DNA of 64,000 bases from Takifugu bimaculatus. Taxonomy: Eukaryota; Chordata; Actinopteri; Tetraodontiformes; Tetraodontidae. Positions 35,101-48,254 of the stretch are shown here, piece by piece (position 1 is the stretch's first letter; each line of letters starts with the position of its first letter). The position numbers and the translations under genes were made by a program. The DNA is taken from the NCBI GenBank assembly GCA_004026145.2, contig CP034991.1, forward strand, positions 12,668,142-12,732,141, given 5' to 3'. The notes under the pieces were generated by a model, which saw nothing but the letters and a program-made list of their open reading frames with translations, made no database searches and was not told the origin of the DNA.

Positions 35101-36646
35101 GTAGGCCGCGTACACAGAATTGGAACGGGGACTGTTGATGCTCACAAGTACGCGAGAACGCAAGTACACAAGTGCCCTTGTCTTGTTTCCACAGTTATGA
35201 TGAATTTTGCAGAGACTGAGGTCAGCGAGGAAACACATGCTGATAATTACCACACGGAACGAATCCTGGTAATTTGCCAGAGTAAAGTAAGAGAAGCTTG
35301 TTCTTGCACATTAAAACGCTTCCTCTTCAGACGCGTCTGGACGAGGGAAGAAAGGCACGCAAAGAAGATTCAGCTCCCGACGCAAGCAGAACTGTGGGAC
35401 GTAGGTTGACCTGCACCACAACCTGGCCCACGCGACCTCGTTTCCTGTACCATTTCTCTAATGCCTGACTCATAATCGTGTCCCGCTTTTGGTCGGGGGA
35501 AGACAGAAGTCTCCTGATAGCATCCTCAGTGGAGGCCCGGCGCAGAATTTTAATCAGCTCTTTTTAACAGAAAAGTCGTCCTGCACCACGGCACACTCTC
35601 CCCGATCCTTGGCAACTTTTAATTAGTGTTTGTCCTTCAGGCCTGTGCTCTTCTTAGCTATTAAGGCCCCAAGGCATTTTGCAAATTAATTACAAAAGAC
35701 AAGGCAATCATAGTAATTCAATTTGGCCCGAGGCACCAGGCCTGCTCTTTGACCCAACAGTGCGCCTTTCTGTTGGGACGAGGATATCGGGGCACAAACC
35801 CGACAGGTTTTCTGTCTTAATATATTCGAACAGACATAAATTCACGTCCAACTGTCTCTCCTTGTAGTTGGCCACACCAGATACTGTAAAGCTGATTAAA
35901 GAGTCATGAAGGCAGTTGTGAGAGTCATGTTTCATGGGGCATATCTCCAGAATCTGCCTCGCGGTGTCTAGGCGCTACCAGCTCATGCTCCAGCAAAGCT
36001 AAATTTCACCCGATTTGTCATTATTTTAAGCTTAAGCTGAGGTTGATGGAGGAACCCCATGTTCCAGCAGCAAGGTAAGTGTTAAAGTAGGACAACGGGA
36101 CTGCGGGGATTGGCTCAAGCTGTCGAAAGGAGGCCAGGGCTTCAGATGATGAGCGGCTATTTCCCTCCACTCAGCTAGCAAAGCCCACCCAGCACATCTG
36201 TAACATCAGAACCTGGAAGATTCCCCACCTGCGGCGAGCGTTGCTCCAGATACGTCAGTTAACCATGGGCTGAGCCTTGGAGAGCCCCTCCAGCACGGTG
36301 ACGGCTGTTTCTGTCTTTGTTTATCACAGCAGCTAATGGAGAACGATCAGGAGTCCATTCTGGAAACGGGGAGAAGCGAGTGAAGACTTTGGTTCATTTA
36401 CCTTCATGTTCCCATTTATTTGCCACTAAACTAAAGAAAACAAGCTTATCTCAATCTCCTGGAATACACCGCATCAATCATTACAGCTCTTTCAAGACTG
36501 TTCAGGAACGACGCGTCACGGCGCGAGTTCAAGAGACGTTTCATCTTCACCGATTTGCAACAATTGTTTTTCTGTTTCATGCGGTTTATATTTCAGTCAG
36601 TCGAAAGTGGCTTCAATCACGGGTAATCAAGTTCACCCCAAACATG

Positions 36647-36654
36647 ATTTGCAT
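36647..36654 (+). promoter_or_regulatory. POU octamer
   Basis: Exact ATTTGCAT. Confidence 0.25.
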
Positions 36655-37282
36655 GATTTCTCATCCGAGGAAAAAGAGGAAATCACTGTTTTTCCACTGG
36701 AGTTGCCATGGTGGTGTTTGTGCTTCACTGATGCCGGCTTGTCTCATTGATTAACTCGGAATTTACTCAGATCAACGTTATTAATAAGAAACGACGGCGG
36801 CGGTTTTCAATAATCTGCACATAAATCGCTGTGACGCAACGTCATCCTCTTAAATGCTTACATATACATTAGTGTCTCGGTACAAACGCAGCGCCGACGG
36901 CTGAAATGACGACTTCTCAAACGTGTTGGGGAGACTTGGCTGACACCAGCAGGCTGTTTGCAGCGATCACTGCCAACGTAAGGAGAAATACCAACCTGTC
37001 AGCCTGTCAGCTCTGATTTATGTTCAAATATCCAAAGCAAACTCGTTTGTTGCTCCGACAAGATGTGTTTAATGTTTGAATGGAATAAAACTGTTGGGGG
37101 GAAAGAAAAGCGCACTGTTACTCTGACTCCATCACCATTGCTGATCGGTGATTGATGGGGTGCACGTCGGCGCACTGCAAGGCCAGTCATTTATAAATAA
37201 TCTGTTACCGTGGAGACGGGGGAAAAAAGGCAGCAGGTGTGAAGATATGGTTTATACTTGCATGAGCAGAAGCAGATGGATG

Positions 37283-37522
37283 CCCCCCCCCCCCCCCCCC
37301 GCGCCTTATTCTATACTTTATTTACTGTTATTTGTGCTTTGAAATACTCAGACATTTTCTGAAAACATTTGTTTACCTTTTGGTAGTTGGGGGGGGGGGG
37401 GCTCTGGATTGCTGTAATAAAGTTGCGCTACACTGAATGTTTAACAGACTGCAACACTGTCCCTAATTACACAATAGATGCATCATGTACTTCTGGGTTT
37501 TTTTTGGGGGGGGGGGGGGGGG
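37283..37522. repeat. Cluster of three long C/G homopolymer runs
   Basis: An 18-base C run (37283-37300), a 13-base G run (37389-37401) and a 17-base G run preceded by eight T (37506-37522) lie within 240 bp. The C run is complementary to either G run and all can form G-quadruplexes on one strand. The region is prone to sequencing and assembly length errors. Confidence 0.9.
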
Positions 37523-38270
37523 CAGGAATGACTAAGCAGCCCAGCAGCAGCTGCTTTGGCCCCTTGAGCAGAGACAGTTGTTTGATTGCAAACTACAGAT
37601 ATGTGCATACGGCAGGGCCCGGAGGTCGGCGCGGTAAACAATACTGCCCGTGATAAATCCTCCTGTCTGCTCTGCGTGTGCCCCCGCTCTTTTGATTTAT
37701 TCCTTTGGAGAGCAGGAGGAGAAGGCAAAGAGAACACACGGATAAATAATTCACGGGGACATTAACATCAAATAGTGCCGCGGGGAGACAAAAGCGCGGC
37801 CATTTGGGTCGATGTGGCGTTCTGGATTAAACCGGACGCGGCGCGTGTGTTTGTCAGTCCCCTATTATGTCCTTGCCGAGAGAGAGGGCCTCGTCACGGA
37901 GCAGGTGGACGCTCACACACAGATAAACATAACTTGCTCCGTTTCAGTGCTGCAGACCGGAGAGGACGGCTCAGCTAATTGATGCTGAAGCCTTTGTACG
38001 ACTTCATAGGAAACCGCAAAGCCCCAGAGGAAGATGGCATCTTCTCAGCCGCAGCATCACGCTGATGATAAATAAGGAGAATTAGTCCTCAGTTGATTGT
38101 CTTGGTTGGGTACATTCCCACAGGGACGTGTCACACCGGTGAATTATAGCTGAGTGTTGGTGGCGATGTCTCATCAAATGCCGTCATAACGATCCCATCC
38201 AGCGCGGCAGAAGGGTCCTTGCTAATTGCCAGAGGCTGCGACTTCTCTCCTTGATACATTCCTCCTACAA

Positions 38271-38330
38271 GTGTGCGTGTGTGTGGGTGTGTGTGTGTGC
38301 ATGTGTGTGAGTGAGCATTTGTGTGGTGTG
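38271..38330. repeat. Degenerate TG repeat
   Basis: Imperfect TG/GTGA-type repeat of about 60 bp. An exact octamer lies 20 bp to its right (38350-38357). Confidence 0.85.
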
Positions 38331-39004
38331 AGATGAGCTTCTGGCCTGTATGCAAATAAGGGATAAATATGGAACAAATCCTGCGAGGCTAATTTGACTG
38401 AACAATAAAGGTTAACTGAGACAAAATGATGTCGTGTTTGTTTAATCTTTTCTTCATAGGTGCTGGAATCAGAATGTGGCTCTGTGATGGGGGGAAAAGT
38501 GTAGTTTAGAAGAGCAACTAAACACACCAGTGATTCCTTAATCAAAGCTGATTCATCCTCATTAGATTAGTGTCACTGTTTTAATCACCAACAAGGAAAT
38601 TAGGCAGGTTTAACACGATCTTTTTTTAATCCCAATTCTTCCAGTATCAGCCAATTTGGAATCCTAATCCAATACCACGATGGGTAATTACCACTCTGCA
38701 AGCAAATATCAAGCACGTGGGATCCACCTATGGATGGGCAACAAAACAAACCCACAAATATTCAAATTAGCCTCATTATTAGTCAGGAGATCCATCGTTA
38801 AACAGAGCAGCTGTAGAAACTGGCCCAATGCTGTGCAAGTGTAATTCATGGTGCGTAAACAGGTCCGTTGTTGCTGCGCGGTTCCAGTGTGGACAGAAGC
38901 CACTGAGATAATAACTGCTGACCAGAGCGTCCTGCAAGATGGGAGGCCATGAGTCTGGAAAACGAGGCTGGAGATTCAGTTAATTTAGCAGAGGATATAG
39001 CAGC

Positions 39005-39041
39005 CACGCGCACGCGCGCGCACACGCACACGAGAACACAC
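39005..39041. repeat. Alternating CG/CA tract
   Basis: CACGCGCACGCGCGCG followed by CACACG units. The alternating purine-pyrimidine sequence has Z-DNA potential. Confidence 0.8.
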
Positions 39042-42000
39042 AGCCAGTTTTGTCAGCAATGTTTGGGCCAAAAACGATCGAGCAGCAGCAGCGGGACTCG
39101 GTTTAGAGTGAGAGTTCCATCTGTGACCCTGGAAGGTCTTTGCAGACATCATGTCATCCACAGAAGCTGCTCCTCTGTGTACAATTGTCTCTGTTAATCC
39201 GTCAAAATCAGGTTACACACGATAGTGTGTCTGCTCGGGGTCCTGGAGGGATGGCGCTAACCTCGGAAGGTTAAAGGTATCCCGGTGCTGAAGCCTCCTT
39301 CCCACCGCAGTTCCATGGCAACACCCATGAAGATCCCACAGAAGCAGCGATGCCAGATTGTGGTGTTTGTTGTGTGGGACAGACATCTGGAAGCTGAGAG
39401 GCTCTTCAGAGAGCCACAAATGCAACTGAATGGCTCGACTGAAGACCACCGTGGACGCCGGTGCTCATCGAGGCTGTTGGCGTCCGTGTTTGGCATCAGT
39501 GCACGTCACACCCGTGTCGATATCGTGCACGGTACTGCTGTCTAACAGTGTGGTTTAAACCTCCCAAGCCTGGTTATTAAAATCTATTCACTAAATACTG
39601 CAAGAACTATGAGATATTCATTAGCTTTTTTTGACGGAGTCATTTCAACATGGCGGGCTAATGCACTCCATTTTCTTTTGGCACGCCGTTATTCCTGAGT
39701 AAATAGTGATGTCGAGGATTAACAGTCTCCTTTCTTCCTCAATTTTAGGATTACTCGTGTTTGCGAATGCGATGCGGTTTGAGAACAAGCCGAGAACACT
39801 GAGGAATTATGAGTGACAGATTTACAAGGATAATCTCCATTAAGAGTTCCGCAGCCATTTGTAGGCTACCACTATTCGTCTGTAACCCGGTGAAATAAAG
39901 ATTATTGGAGGAATGAGATGACAGGTGACTCATGTGATCAGCAATGGCCGCCTTTTATGAAGCTCACTATTGATTTCTGAGGCACATTTACCAGAAAAGC
40001 CCAGAGTAGGAGCAGAGTTGCTCTTTCCTGGTGGTCATAAAGTGTTCTTTACTGCTATTATCAGTGGTGCACAGAAACACAGCCAGAGCAAACTGTGTGT
40101 AATGGTGTGATTTGGGGTAATTTAGAGAGAAGCAGAGAGAAGAGGGATTCCATTGTTGTGGGAAGTCTGGCCAAAACCCTGGCCTATTAAATCCTCTCTC
40201 CATTTAAAGAGGTCGTACGGCTTTGTTTACAGCGTAGTTCTAGCGTGGGCCAGAGTTACAGGCTGTTGAAGCAGGTATGACACTGGTTGACTTACAGCTG
40301 TCAGCGAGAGTGATGGATAATAACCGCTACATCCCGGAGCTGCACGCAGCAACATCCTGGCTGTTTCTTCAGCAGAAACCCATAAAGAATGCAGCAGGCA
40401 GAGCGTCCGCTAACTTCCTGCGGGCTCGGTCTGCCCTTTCTGTGCCGCCCCGAGCTTCAAATCAGACGGGCTCCTGTCGGTGGGGCATCCACCAGCTCTT
40501 CCTGACCTCATGGAGCGTGGAGACCAAATAATCACATTTTCAGGTGACTCGCAGGTTAAAGATACGCTTCGTTAGACTTTAGCCCGTTTCCAAACCGGCA
40601 GTAGCTGTGAAGAACGGAAGTGGAACGTTTCTCATCTTTCCTAACACAATTTAGAGTAAATGTTCCATGGACTGAAATATTGAGGTTGCAGATGAATAGC
40701 AGCAGGAAACGCTTGTCAAGTTTTGAGTTCTCTGCCAAAAGTGCACGATGAGACAACGTTTTCTTTGCAAACCTGATGCTCTACAGTTTGGATTGCGAAA
40801 GATCCTCTTTTCCTCTGGACTGTTTCTTCTGTTGGAGCGTTATTGTCTTCTGCGGGCTCATCTTTTAAACACCACAAGGAAACTGTAACACCCTCTACAA
40901 CATTCTCTCAGATTTGCGGGACTTCCTTCGGTTCTTTACCAAGTTAAAACAATGTATGTAATCCAGAGTCTTTCCTTGATGCATTACTCATCAGTCCTTG
41001 GAGTGATATGGCAGAAAAATGGAAACGTATGAAATATTTAAAGTCTGCGTGGAGAACACGGTCCTCTTCCTCCAGCTGCTACAGTCGGAGAATTCCAAAA
41101 CCCGGACAATGCTGATTACAATAATGGCCATCTGTGTTTTGCAGTTACAGAGTTTAGGAGCCTGTGGCAACATTCCTCGCTGGCTCAGCAAACTGTTTTC
41201 CCAGAACAGAAGGAGCGGGATGGTGCCGACGGCATCGGAAGGACGTCCACAGTGTTTGTGCAACAACACTCGGTGCGAGGAGGAGATAAAGGCTCCGAAG
41301 GTCAAAGTGCACCTCTCAGCGCGTGCACAACAGACTGACCACATTATCTGGAGTTTACCTGAGAGCTAAGCTGGATGCTAATACACAACTGATCCACATA
41401 CAGTGTAAATAAACATACACAAACACTGTCTTTATACAGTATTTGCCCTTTTAAACCAAAGAAAAGACTCCAGGCGAAGGCATGAAAAGATGTTCAAAAC
41501 TCCAAGAAAGCCTCTTTCAGGCTCTTCATTAATCTCGTTTTACGGGCATTTTAACAAACCATCATTTTATCATTTCTAAATTACAGCAAAATTGAATAAG
41601 TGATTAATTGTTAAGATCGGGAGTAGACAAGTATGTGGGGAAAGATTTGGTAGAAAAGCTTCTCAGGGATTCCAGTTCTTATGCGGCAGTCACAACAATT
41701 TGAATTTAATAAGTGAATTGAGTTTTCTGGATATTATTTCCTTGACTGCCTCCCTCTTGCTGACTGTCCTCATGCAGCAGACTTTAATTACCTCCTCATA
41801 AACCAGACAGCGTGCGCCATAAACGATAACAGCCCCAACTGTGTATTTTAGCCTCTTTTTGCTCTCCAGCCTCCTCCCGTGTGTTTGTGTCCTGGTATTA
41901 CCTCAGAGGGCTCCTGCATTACACCAGCCCCTAAAGATGCTTTTCTGGTCATGTCCTAAAATGGCTCTATGCTACCATGACTGTTACCATGACAACCACC

Positions 42001-45000
42001 AAAACCCATAAATCTAACAGGGACTTAAATAATAGCCTTGTTCTTTTTGTTTGTTTGTTTTTATACAGAGATCATCTCCTCAGGAGGCTGCTGAAAGCCC
42101 CCCACCCGTGGGCCCCAGTGTGGCACTCTTTACCATTTCCTGAAGAACGCGTCTCCTGAATGCAACCTGACGGCGAGTCAGCCAAAGGACAGTGAGGATT
42201 GGTTCCACATGAATCTGTCTGGGAGTAGCTGTAAACTAACAGCTTGGTAACGGTTCCATCTGAAGGCGTTTTAGACGCAACAACACCCGGAGCAACATTT
42301 CACTCCCTTGATAAACACTGAGCACCCATTCTGCCTCCCTGGAGGTGTTTTAAGTGGAACAAAAGTGGCGGCCCTGAAGTTACTGTCCTATTGATGCTTT
42401 GATTCCGACACTGATTTCAAAAGAAAGGATGAGGATGGGTTCCCTCTGAAAGTGGAAGTGTTCATACTGGAGCTGAAATTGATCAACCGTTTCAAGGCAA
42501 AAGCGACCAACGCAGTCTAAAGCACAAAATCAATATTCAATCCATGCCGTACGTATACACACAATAAGCTGACGAATGAGTGAGTCAATTGTAAATTGAA
42601 CACATTTGTCGCACTTAAATTGCCTCTTTTCTCGTTTACAGCTCCAGCTGATGGCTCATATATCCTCCTCCGTGTCCCCTAAGCCACATGAAATCCTTTA
42701 ATTCTGAGTATGTTATGACTTTTCCTGCAGGTTCTTGCAGAGGGGGGTCGAGACGCTGCGGGGCTTGGGCTGCGATCAATACTAATCAATTTGTCAGTCT
42801 GTTAGCTAATGACAAGCTAAGAAGCTGCCGCTCAGAAAAAAATGTGCCTCCCAGACCTCTTTAATTTGTCATAATGGGAGGGCAGAGGAAACGTGATTAT
42901 CAGGCTCTCGTTCTGCGATTCCTCGTGTGTGGCAGATGTGATCTGCAGCCAGGCGGCGCTTCAGGGAGCTCTGCTGCCTGCTTGTGTTTCTGTCTGTCAG
43001 GTGAATTCTAAAAACTGCAGGATGACTGATCACATTTCATGCACCAGTCAAAGACCCCCCGCCCCCCCCACCTCCCCGCGCATGATTACAAGCCTGCAAA
43101 TGTCGTCTCGAGTGCATCCTGTGGTCCTCACCCACACGATCATTGGACCCCGTCCCAAAATAATCCTCTCCAAAAGCGTCCCCGCTCATTCCGCCTGTGA
43201 TATAGAAAAATCTCCGGCGTGTCTGGTCGCCTCGTTTGATGAATTCGAAGCGCGGAGGCGATCCTTCAGATCAGGTCGCTGGTCCTTGACTGGGCTCGGC
43301 CTTTTCGGTTAGAGATGAATAACTGGATGGAGGACGTATTGGCTTCTGCTCAGTTTCTTTGCTTGTCACTTCACCACTTCAACAGCCGGCAGCTCTCCGG
43401 ACCGCTGCCGCAGCGCCGCAGAACAGAGGCCCCATTAATCAAACACCAAAGGTCAGCAGCTAAACCCAATTTACCCACATGCTCTCCTTGTCGCTCACAA
43501 GAGTAATGAATATGTTGGGGAGAACCAGGAGGAGCCTGACTGAGAAACTGTTCAGAGGGATTTAGTCTTTGTGAAAAATGGAACGTGGTTCATCTCTGGC
43601 CAATTCTCTCCCGGGGGGGGTTGAGGCAGTGTTATTCTGTGGTTAGCCTGCCTCAGTCTGCTCTCTCTGTGTTCCTTGTGAAGCAGAGGAGATGAAAGCG
43701 AAGCAAATATAACCTGCGCCTGATTTGGTGTGAAGTTCCAGAAACCTCTGTGATACGTGGAGATTTAAATCCTCATGAAAAGGCCTTCTCTGTTGTAGGA
43801 TATCACATGAGCAGATGGCTGGAATAGGAATGCTTAACCATTGGTTTGGAATTCATCAGCCGTGACATCAGTGTTAAAGTTTGATTGATATCTATCCTGA
43901 CAGCTCATAATCTGGCTCGCTATTTTAGCCGTTTGTAATCTGGACAGGCTCCTGATTAGACAGCCCTTGAACGCATCAAGTGATACTTGACACGGCGAAG
44001 GAAATGAGATGGTGGTCAAAGTGAGCGTTTTTGCATCCAGGAGCTACACACGCTCAAACCACGAGCACAATAATCCGGCAGCGGGGCAATCCCAGGGCTC
44101 AGGGTACGGCCCAGTGTGGCTCTGAATGAACGGTTCGGAGAAATCTGCTGTATTTAGAGCACTGCTCTACTTTGCTCTACTCCGGTTTAAAGCGCGTGCC
44201 TGTAAAAGCTGACAGAAATCAAACCCAGATGGTTCTGTTGGTGTTTGGAAAAGAAACAAACACAAGAGCACACAAAAAAAACGCAGCGGCTCCACGCAGA
44301 CGGCCCTAAAACCTTTAAGCTTTAGCAGTTGTCATAGTAATTCTGAAGTGGCAGAGTTGCGCACAGGCCAGCGCAGAGTGCTGTTTTACCCACATTGTCA
44401 CTCTCAATGTCTATCCACGAGAATAAAAGCGGCCCGATTCTGTCTGAAGGGCCACTCTTATTTTCATTCACCGAACGATGAATCCCCAATAAAAATCAGG
44501 ACTCGCAGATGCAGCGCTGCACTCTTTCCTCGCGCACGTCCTTCAGTTGTCTGGCTGTTTGTCATACGGGTGCACAGGGCGTCCTCCGCCCTCCCCCCCA
44601 ATCGGCTTCCGCTCAGCACGGAGAATCCAATGACTTTCCCCTCATCCATAATTGAAAGACCATGCTGGGCGCCTGGAGAGCTGAAACGAATTAGCGTCGG
44701 CTATTAATAGCCATCTAAAAATACAGCTGCAGGTCTATTTCCAGGGGCCCTCGGAGGTAAGGCGGCACCGCTTTTAGCAGCAAAGTTGAAAGAGACAAAC
44801 ACAAGCAACCACTGCGAGGTAAAAATGTTGTAGAGGAGGTAAAACAAAAGGTTAGCGATGGAAACACGATGCCTTAGTCACCACGTATAGTCCTGTTCTT
44901 TCTGCGTTGAATTCAATAACATATTGTTATCCACTCATAATTTTACTAACTATGGCACGATTAAATGCAACCCACTGATCCCGGCAGACCTGGACGAATA

Positions 45001-47611
45001 CGGTGAGGATAATGCGCCTGACTTGCCGTCTAACGAGGCAGTACTTTTTTGGCTCTAATGATCTAAATGAACTTGTCATCGTCTCTCTCCTCTGAGTCTG
45101 CATGCCTCCGCTGACCTGCTGTAATTACACCTTTCATTAGCCATTAGCAGGGATGGCCTCCCAGCGAGGCCGGATTGATCGGGAGTTCACGGGGGTGATG
45201 TTAACGACACCGCAGAGGAGGACAGGACGGCGTCCAGCCGCGTGATAAGGGCAGGTGCTTGAGCAGCGGGGAATGAGGGGGAGGATAATGGCTCCGGACT
45301 ACACCCAGCTTTGCTGTGGTGAACATTAGCAGTATCTCAGGCAATGCTTTATATGAATATTATATCTGTAATAAGAAGCTACGGCCTCATTTTACAAGAG
45401 TTGGCTTGTCTCTCTACTTTTAACTGTACGGGGAAAAAAACTTGGCATAAATTGCCGTTTCTTTTAAATCACCACTTTGAATCGCTAGCGTCACCTGGGA
45501 GCTTTGCAGTTGTTACAATTCAAATAGCTGTAATGTGCGTAATGCTTGGAATGGACACAGCAGACTCATAACAACAGAAATAAAACAAGCACTTAAGTTT
45601 GGCCCTGGAGATCTTTCTGAGTGCGATCTGTAAACAGTGCGACTGCATTTTGTTTCTCTTTGGAAACTGCAGCGACGGAGCTGAATTTTCATCAGTTTAA
45701 ATTTAGAAAGATTATTGCACTTTGCTGACCACCACATACTTAGGAATGAAATTGTGCAACGGAGAGGAGCACCGACGGACCAGTGACCTTTACAACATCT
45801 CATATATTATAATGGAGCTTTAATTCCACCCCCCCCCAGTTGGCTGTGTATTCATCCATGTTTCCATTCTCCCAAGTATCAAAATAGCCCAAACATATGT
45901 CACCTTTTCATATCCTCTCATGGGGGTGTCATGAAGGTGGAACGGTATCTGTGTTCCCTCCGTCCGTCTTTACCCTGCCACACGCTGCTGATGTCACGCT
46001 TCTTGCTTTACACACCAAACATTCCACTATCAATGCATGTTCACCTCTGTGTTTACACAGCCTCAGATGTATCCGTGTGCACTGTGGATGGTTTTAAAAT
46101 CACAGAGACAGATACTTAAATCAGTTTATCTACACAAAGAAGAGGTTCATACCTGAACCTCGCGGGGATCGAGAGCTCGCCGCGTGCTTGCACAAGGCGA
46201 TTCTTTAGCCCAGCTAAAAGCAGGACCGTGACTGTTGCTCCTCGGAGACTGCTGCTTTATAGTCCCATAAACCGCCGTTAACTTTAAAAGTGAGTATAAA
46301 CAGTCTTCATGAGGAATTCGCTGACCTCAGTGAGAAGTTCCCAGCCAGAGAAGAAGAAGAAGAAGAAAAAAAAAGTTTGGGAAACCAATAAACTCATATT
46401 GAGGGGTCATAACTCTGACAGCCTTGGGAGGGAAATCTCCCACAACCATCATGAACAATTTCTCTGCAGAATCTTTCCATCCTCTGCTGGAGCGCTTTTT
46501 CAGGGCTCGTGTGTGATTTGACAAATATGTGCCGATAGCTTCCAACAGAGGCCCCGGCCACTGCAAATCTCTGGGATGTGACACTTAGCGGCGCTGTGAC
46601 ATGTCGTCGAAGAAAAGCGAAAACATCTCTGGCGTGAAGAGCTGTCGTATCACGTCTCCATGGCGGCAGAGAGATCCGTCTGTCACGAGACACGCGTGAC
46701 TTTTACGTGTCGTAATGCGAAGCGAGCCAGTTGCGGGTGTGTCAACGAAGCGAAGCGCGACGCGATAAAATGACCCTAATGTTGAACGACATGCGAACGA
46801 CTACATCTCTTCATGTCGAGATGATGATTATTGGTACAGATAATCTACAGGGGTGTGCTGAGTGGCTGCTGAGGAACCGCTAGTTATCCTTCTGGAACGC
46901 TACCGGCATCCGAAGACTGGAAGCAAATAGAAATAGCGTGGAGGAACGGCTTCCCTCCCTGAGCCGAGCGATTCTTTATCCTGCCAGAATCCATCCGCCA
47001 TGCTTTCCCTCTCCCTTAACTAAATCCGTCAGCTCCCTTACAACGCACTGACAGGCCCCCTCATTCAGCATCATTCGATTATCAATTCTCATTTTCCGAG
47101 CTGCGACTAAGCTCGTTTCAGATTTAGATGCCGGTCTTTGAGTGGCTATAGATCACCTGTCACTTGTCACGACTCGGCGGCACAAAAGGACAGGAAAATG
47201 TCAGCGGCATCGGGGAAGCTGCCAGCCGCAGGAGAGGAATACCTCCGTGTCAAATCCTGACACCGAGGCTCATAATTAAGGCTCCATAAACCAGACGACT
47301 TTAGCGCTTTTTTGTCTTGATTTGTTGCCTCTGACAGACCACCGAGGTGTTCCTGAGCCAGGTGGGATCCTTCCACTGTGTCCTGGTCTGAGCTCGGCCT
47401 CTCAGGCGGGTGGGTCCACCAGACCCTTTTGCAACAACAACCCACCACAGACGTTGTGATGATCCACCTCAACGAGACGCTCAGATACTTCAAATCCTCT
47501 TTTTGGTGCAACTGCTCTTCTGTGAGCAAAGTGAGCAATCCACCCTCTTCCAGCAGAGGATCCGGGTCTCCAAGTGCTCATCAAACAGCCCCCAGTATCT
47601 CCCATCTTCTC

Positions 47612-47642
47612 CCAGTTCTTCACTGGCCCAGTGAAGAACTGG
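47612..47642. repeat. 31-base near-perfect hairpin (15-bp inverted repeat, 1-base spacer)
   Basis: Left arm CCAGTTCTTCACTGG (47612-47626) is the exact reverse complement of the right arm (47628-47642), with a single C between them. A one-base loop cannot form a stable microRNA-type hairpin, so it is better read as a palindromic DNA site or remnant. Confidence 0.8.
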
Positions 47643-47827
47643 TATCTGTGCATCAAGCAGTTTCTCAGTGTTTGACATTCTATCTACCACAGGGGATCCC
47701 TCACTTATGCGATTACAACAACTGCCTTGAATGGAAGCCCATCATCACCATTATGAAGCACTTAAGGATTAAACGGAGTGAGTTCCACTTCCAGGATTCT
47801 TGACTGTGTATAAAGCCCGGAAAGCCT

Positions 47828-47880
47828 TCTGTTCTCCCCCCCTCTCCTTCCCTCCCCTCCCCATGCCTCCCCCTCCCCCC
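47828..47880. repeat. Pyrimidine-rich CT/C tract
   Basis: About 53 bases, almost all C and T, low complexity. Confidence 0.85.
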
Positions 47881-48241
47881 GGTAATAGTGCAATCGAGGT
47901 GATGTGAATTCATTTCTGTGGCAGACTCAGAGAACTGAAGAGCTTCTCTCATCTCCTGTCACTCCGCGACCCTGATGGGCACGCCGCTCTCCCCTGGCCT
48001 CCCACCCTCCCCCACCTGTCAGACATCTCCTCTCTTCTGTTACCCGCAGCATTAATTTCATATCAGTTGACAGGGGAAAAGGACCTATTTACAAATTTAA
48101 CACCCCATCTTGACACCTAAGCTGCAGCTGTCAGAGGCACAGAGGGGGGAAACGGCGAGGAAACGTCTACCGCATTGATTTTTACAAGGTGTAATTGAAA
48201 GATTTATCCAAATCCGCGGCAGCGTGCACTTAACAGAAATA

Positions 48242-48254
48242 AACAATCATTGTT
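48242..48254. promoter_or_regulatory. Palindromic SOX-type site
   Basis: AACAATCATTGTT is two inverted SOX cores separated by one base, inside an AT-rich complex block. SOX9/SOX10 dimers usually prefer about four bases of spacing, so dimer binding is uncertain. Confidence 0.3.

Larger units (their letters stand above)
30391..37282. other. Gene-poor flank with enhancer-like blocks
   Basis: No gene supported. Contents: an AC repeat at 30650-30665 and an imperfect 12-bp GAGAGAGCGAGG array at 30686-30726; AT-rich complex blocks at about 32430-32560, 33040-33180, 33970-34310 and 35615-35900 (the last with an 8-bp inverted repeat, CCCAACAG/CTGTTGGG, at 35753-35777); a 16-bp palindrome at 35085-35100; poly-A tracts near 34654-34669; a consensus donor AAGGTAAGT at 36072-36080 without a convincing exon; and an octamer at 36647-36654. 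Confidence 0.55.
37523..47611. other. Gene-poor flank
   Basis: No gene supported. Contents: an octamer at 38350-38357; a degenerate TG repeat at 38271-38330; an alternating CG/CA tract at 39005-39041; AT-rich complex blocks at about 41540-41720 and 42560-42900; an AAG-type repeat at 46348-46374; and an unusual CpG-dense patch at about 46590-46800 with repeated GCGAAGCG words. Overlapping opposite-strand frames at 40991-41369 have no known domain. Confidence 0.55.

Noticed and set aside
36005..36080. ATG-started stretch MEEPHVPAA followed by a consensus AAGGTAAGT donor
   Set aside because: Weak start context (T at -3), no CpG-rich promoter, no GC3 bias; donors of this quality are expected by chance in 64 kb.
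36317..36754. 145-codon plus-strand frame, among the longest in the flank
   Set aside because: Mixed codon third positions, no splice sites and no domain; length is within chance for many frames over 64 kb.
39270..39292. REST-like half site TTCAGCACCG on the minus strand
   Set aside because: Only the left half fits; the right half does not match GGACAGCGC.
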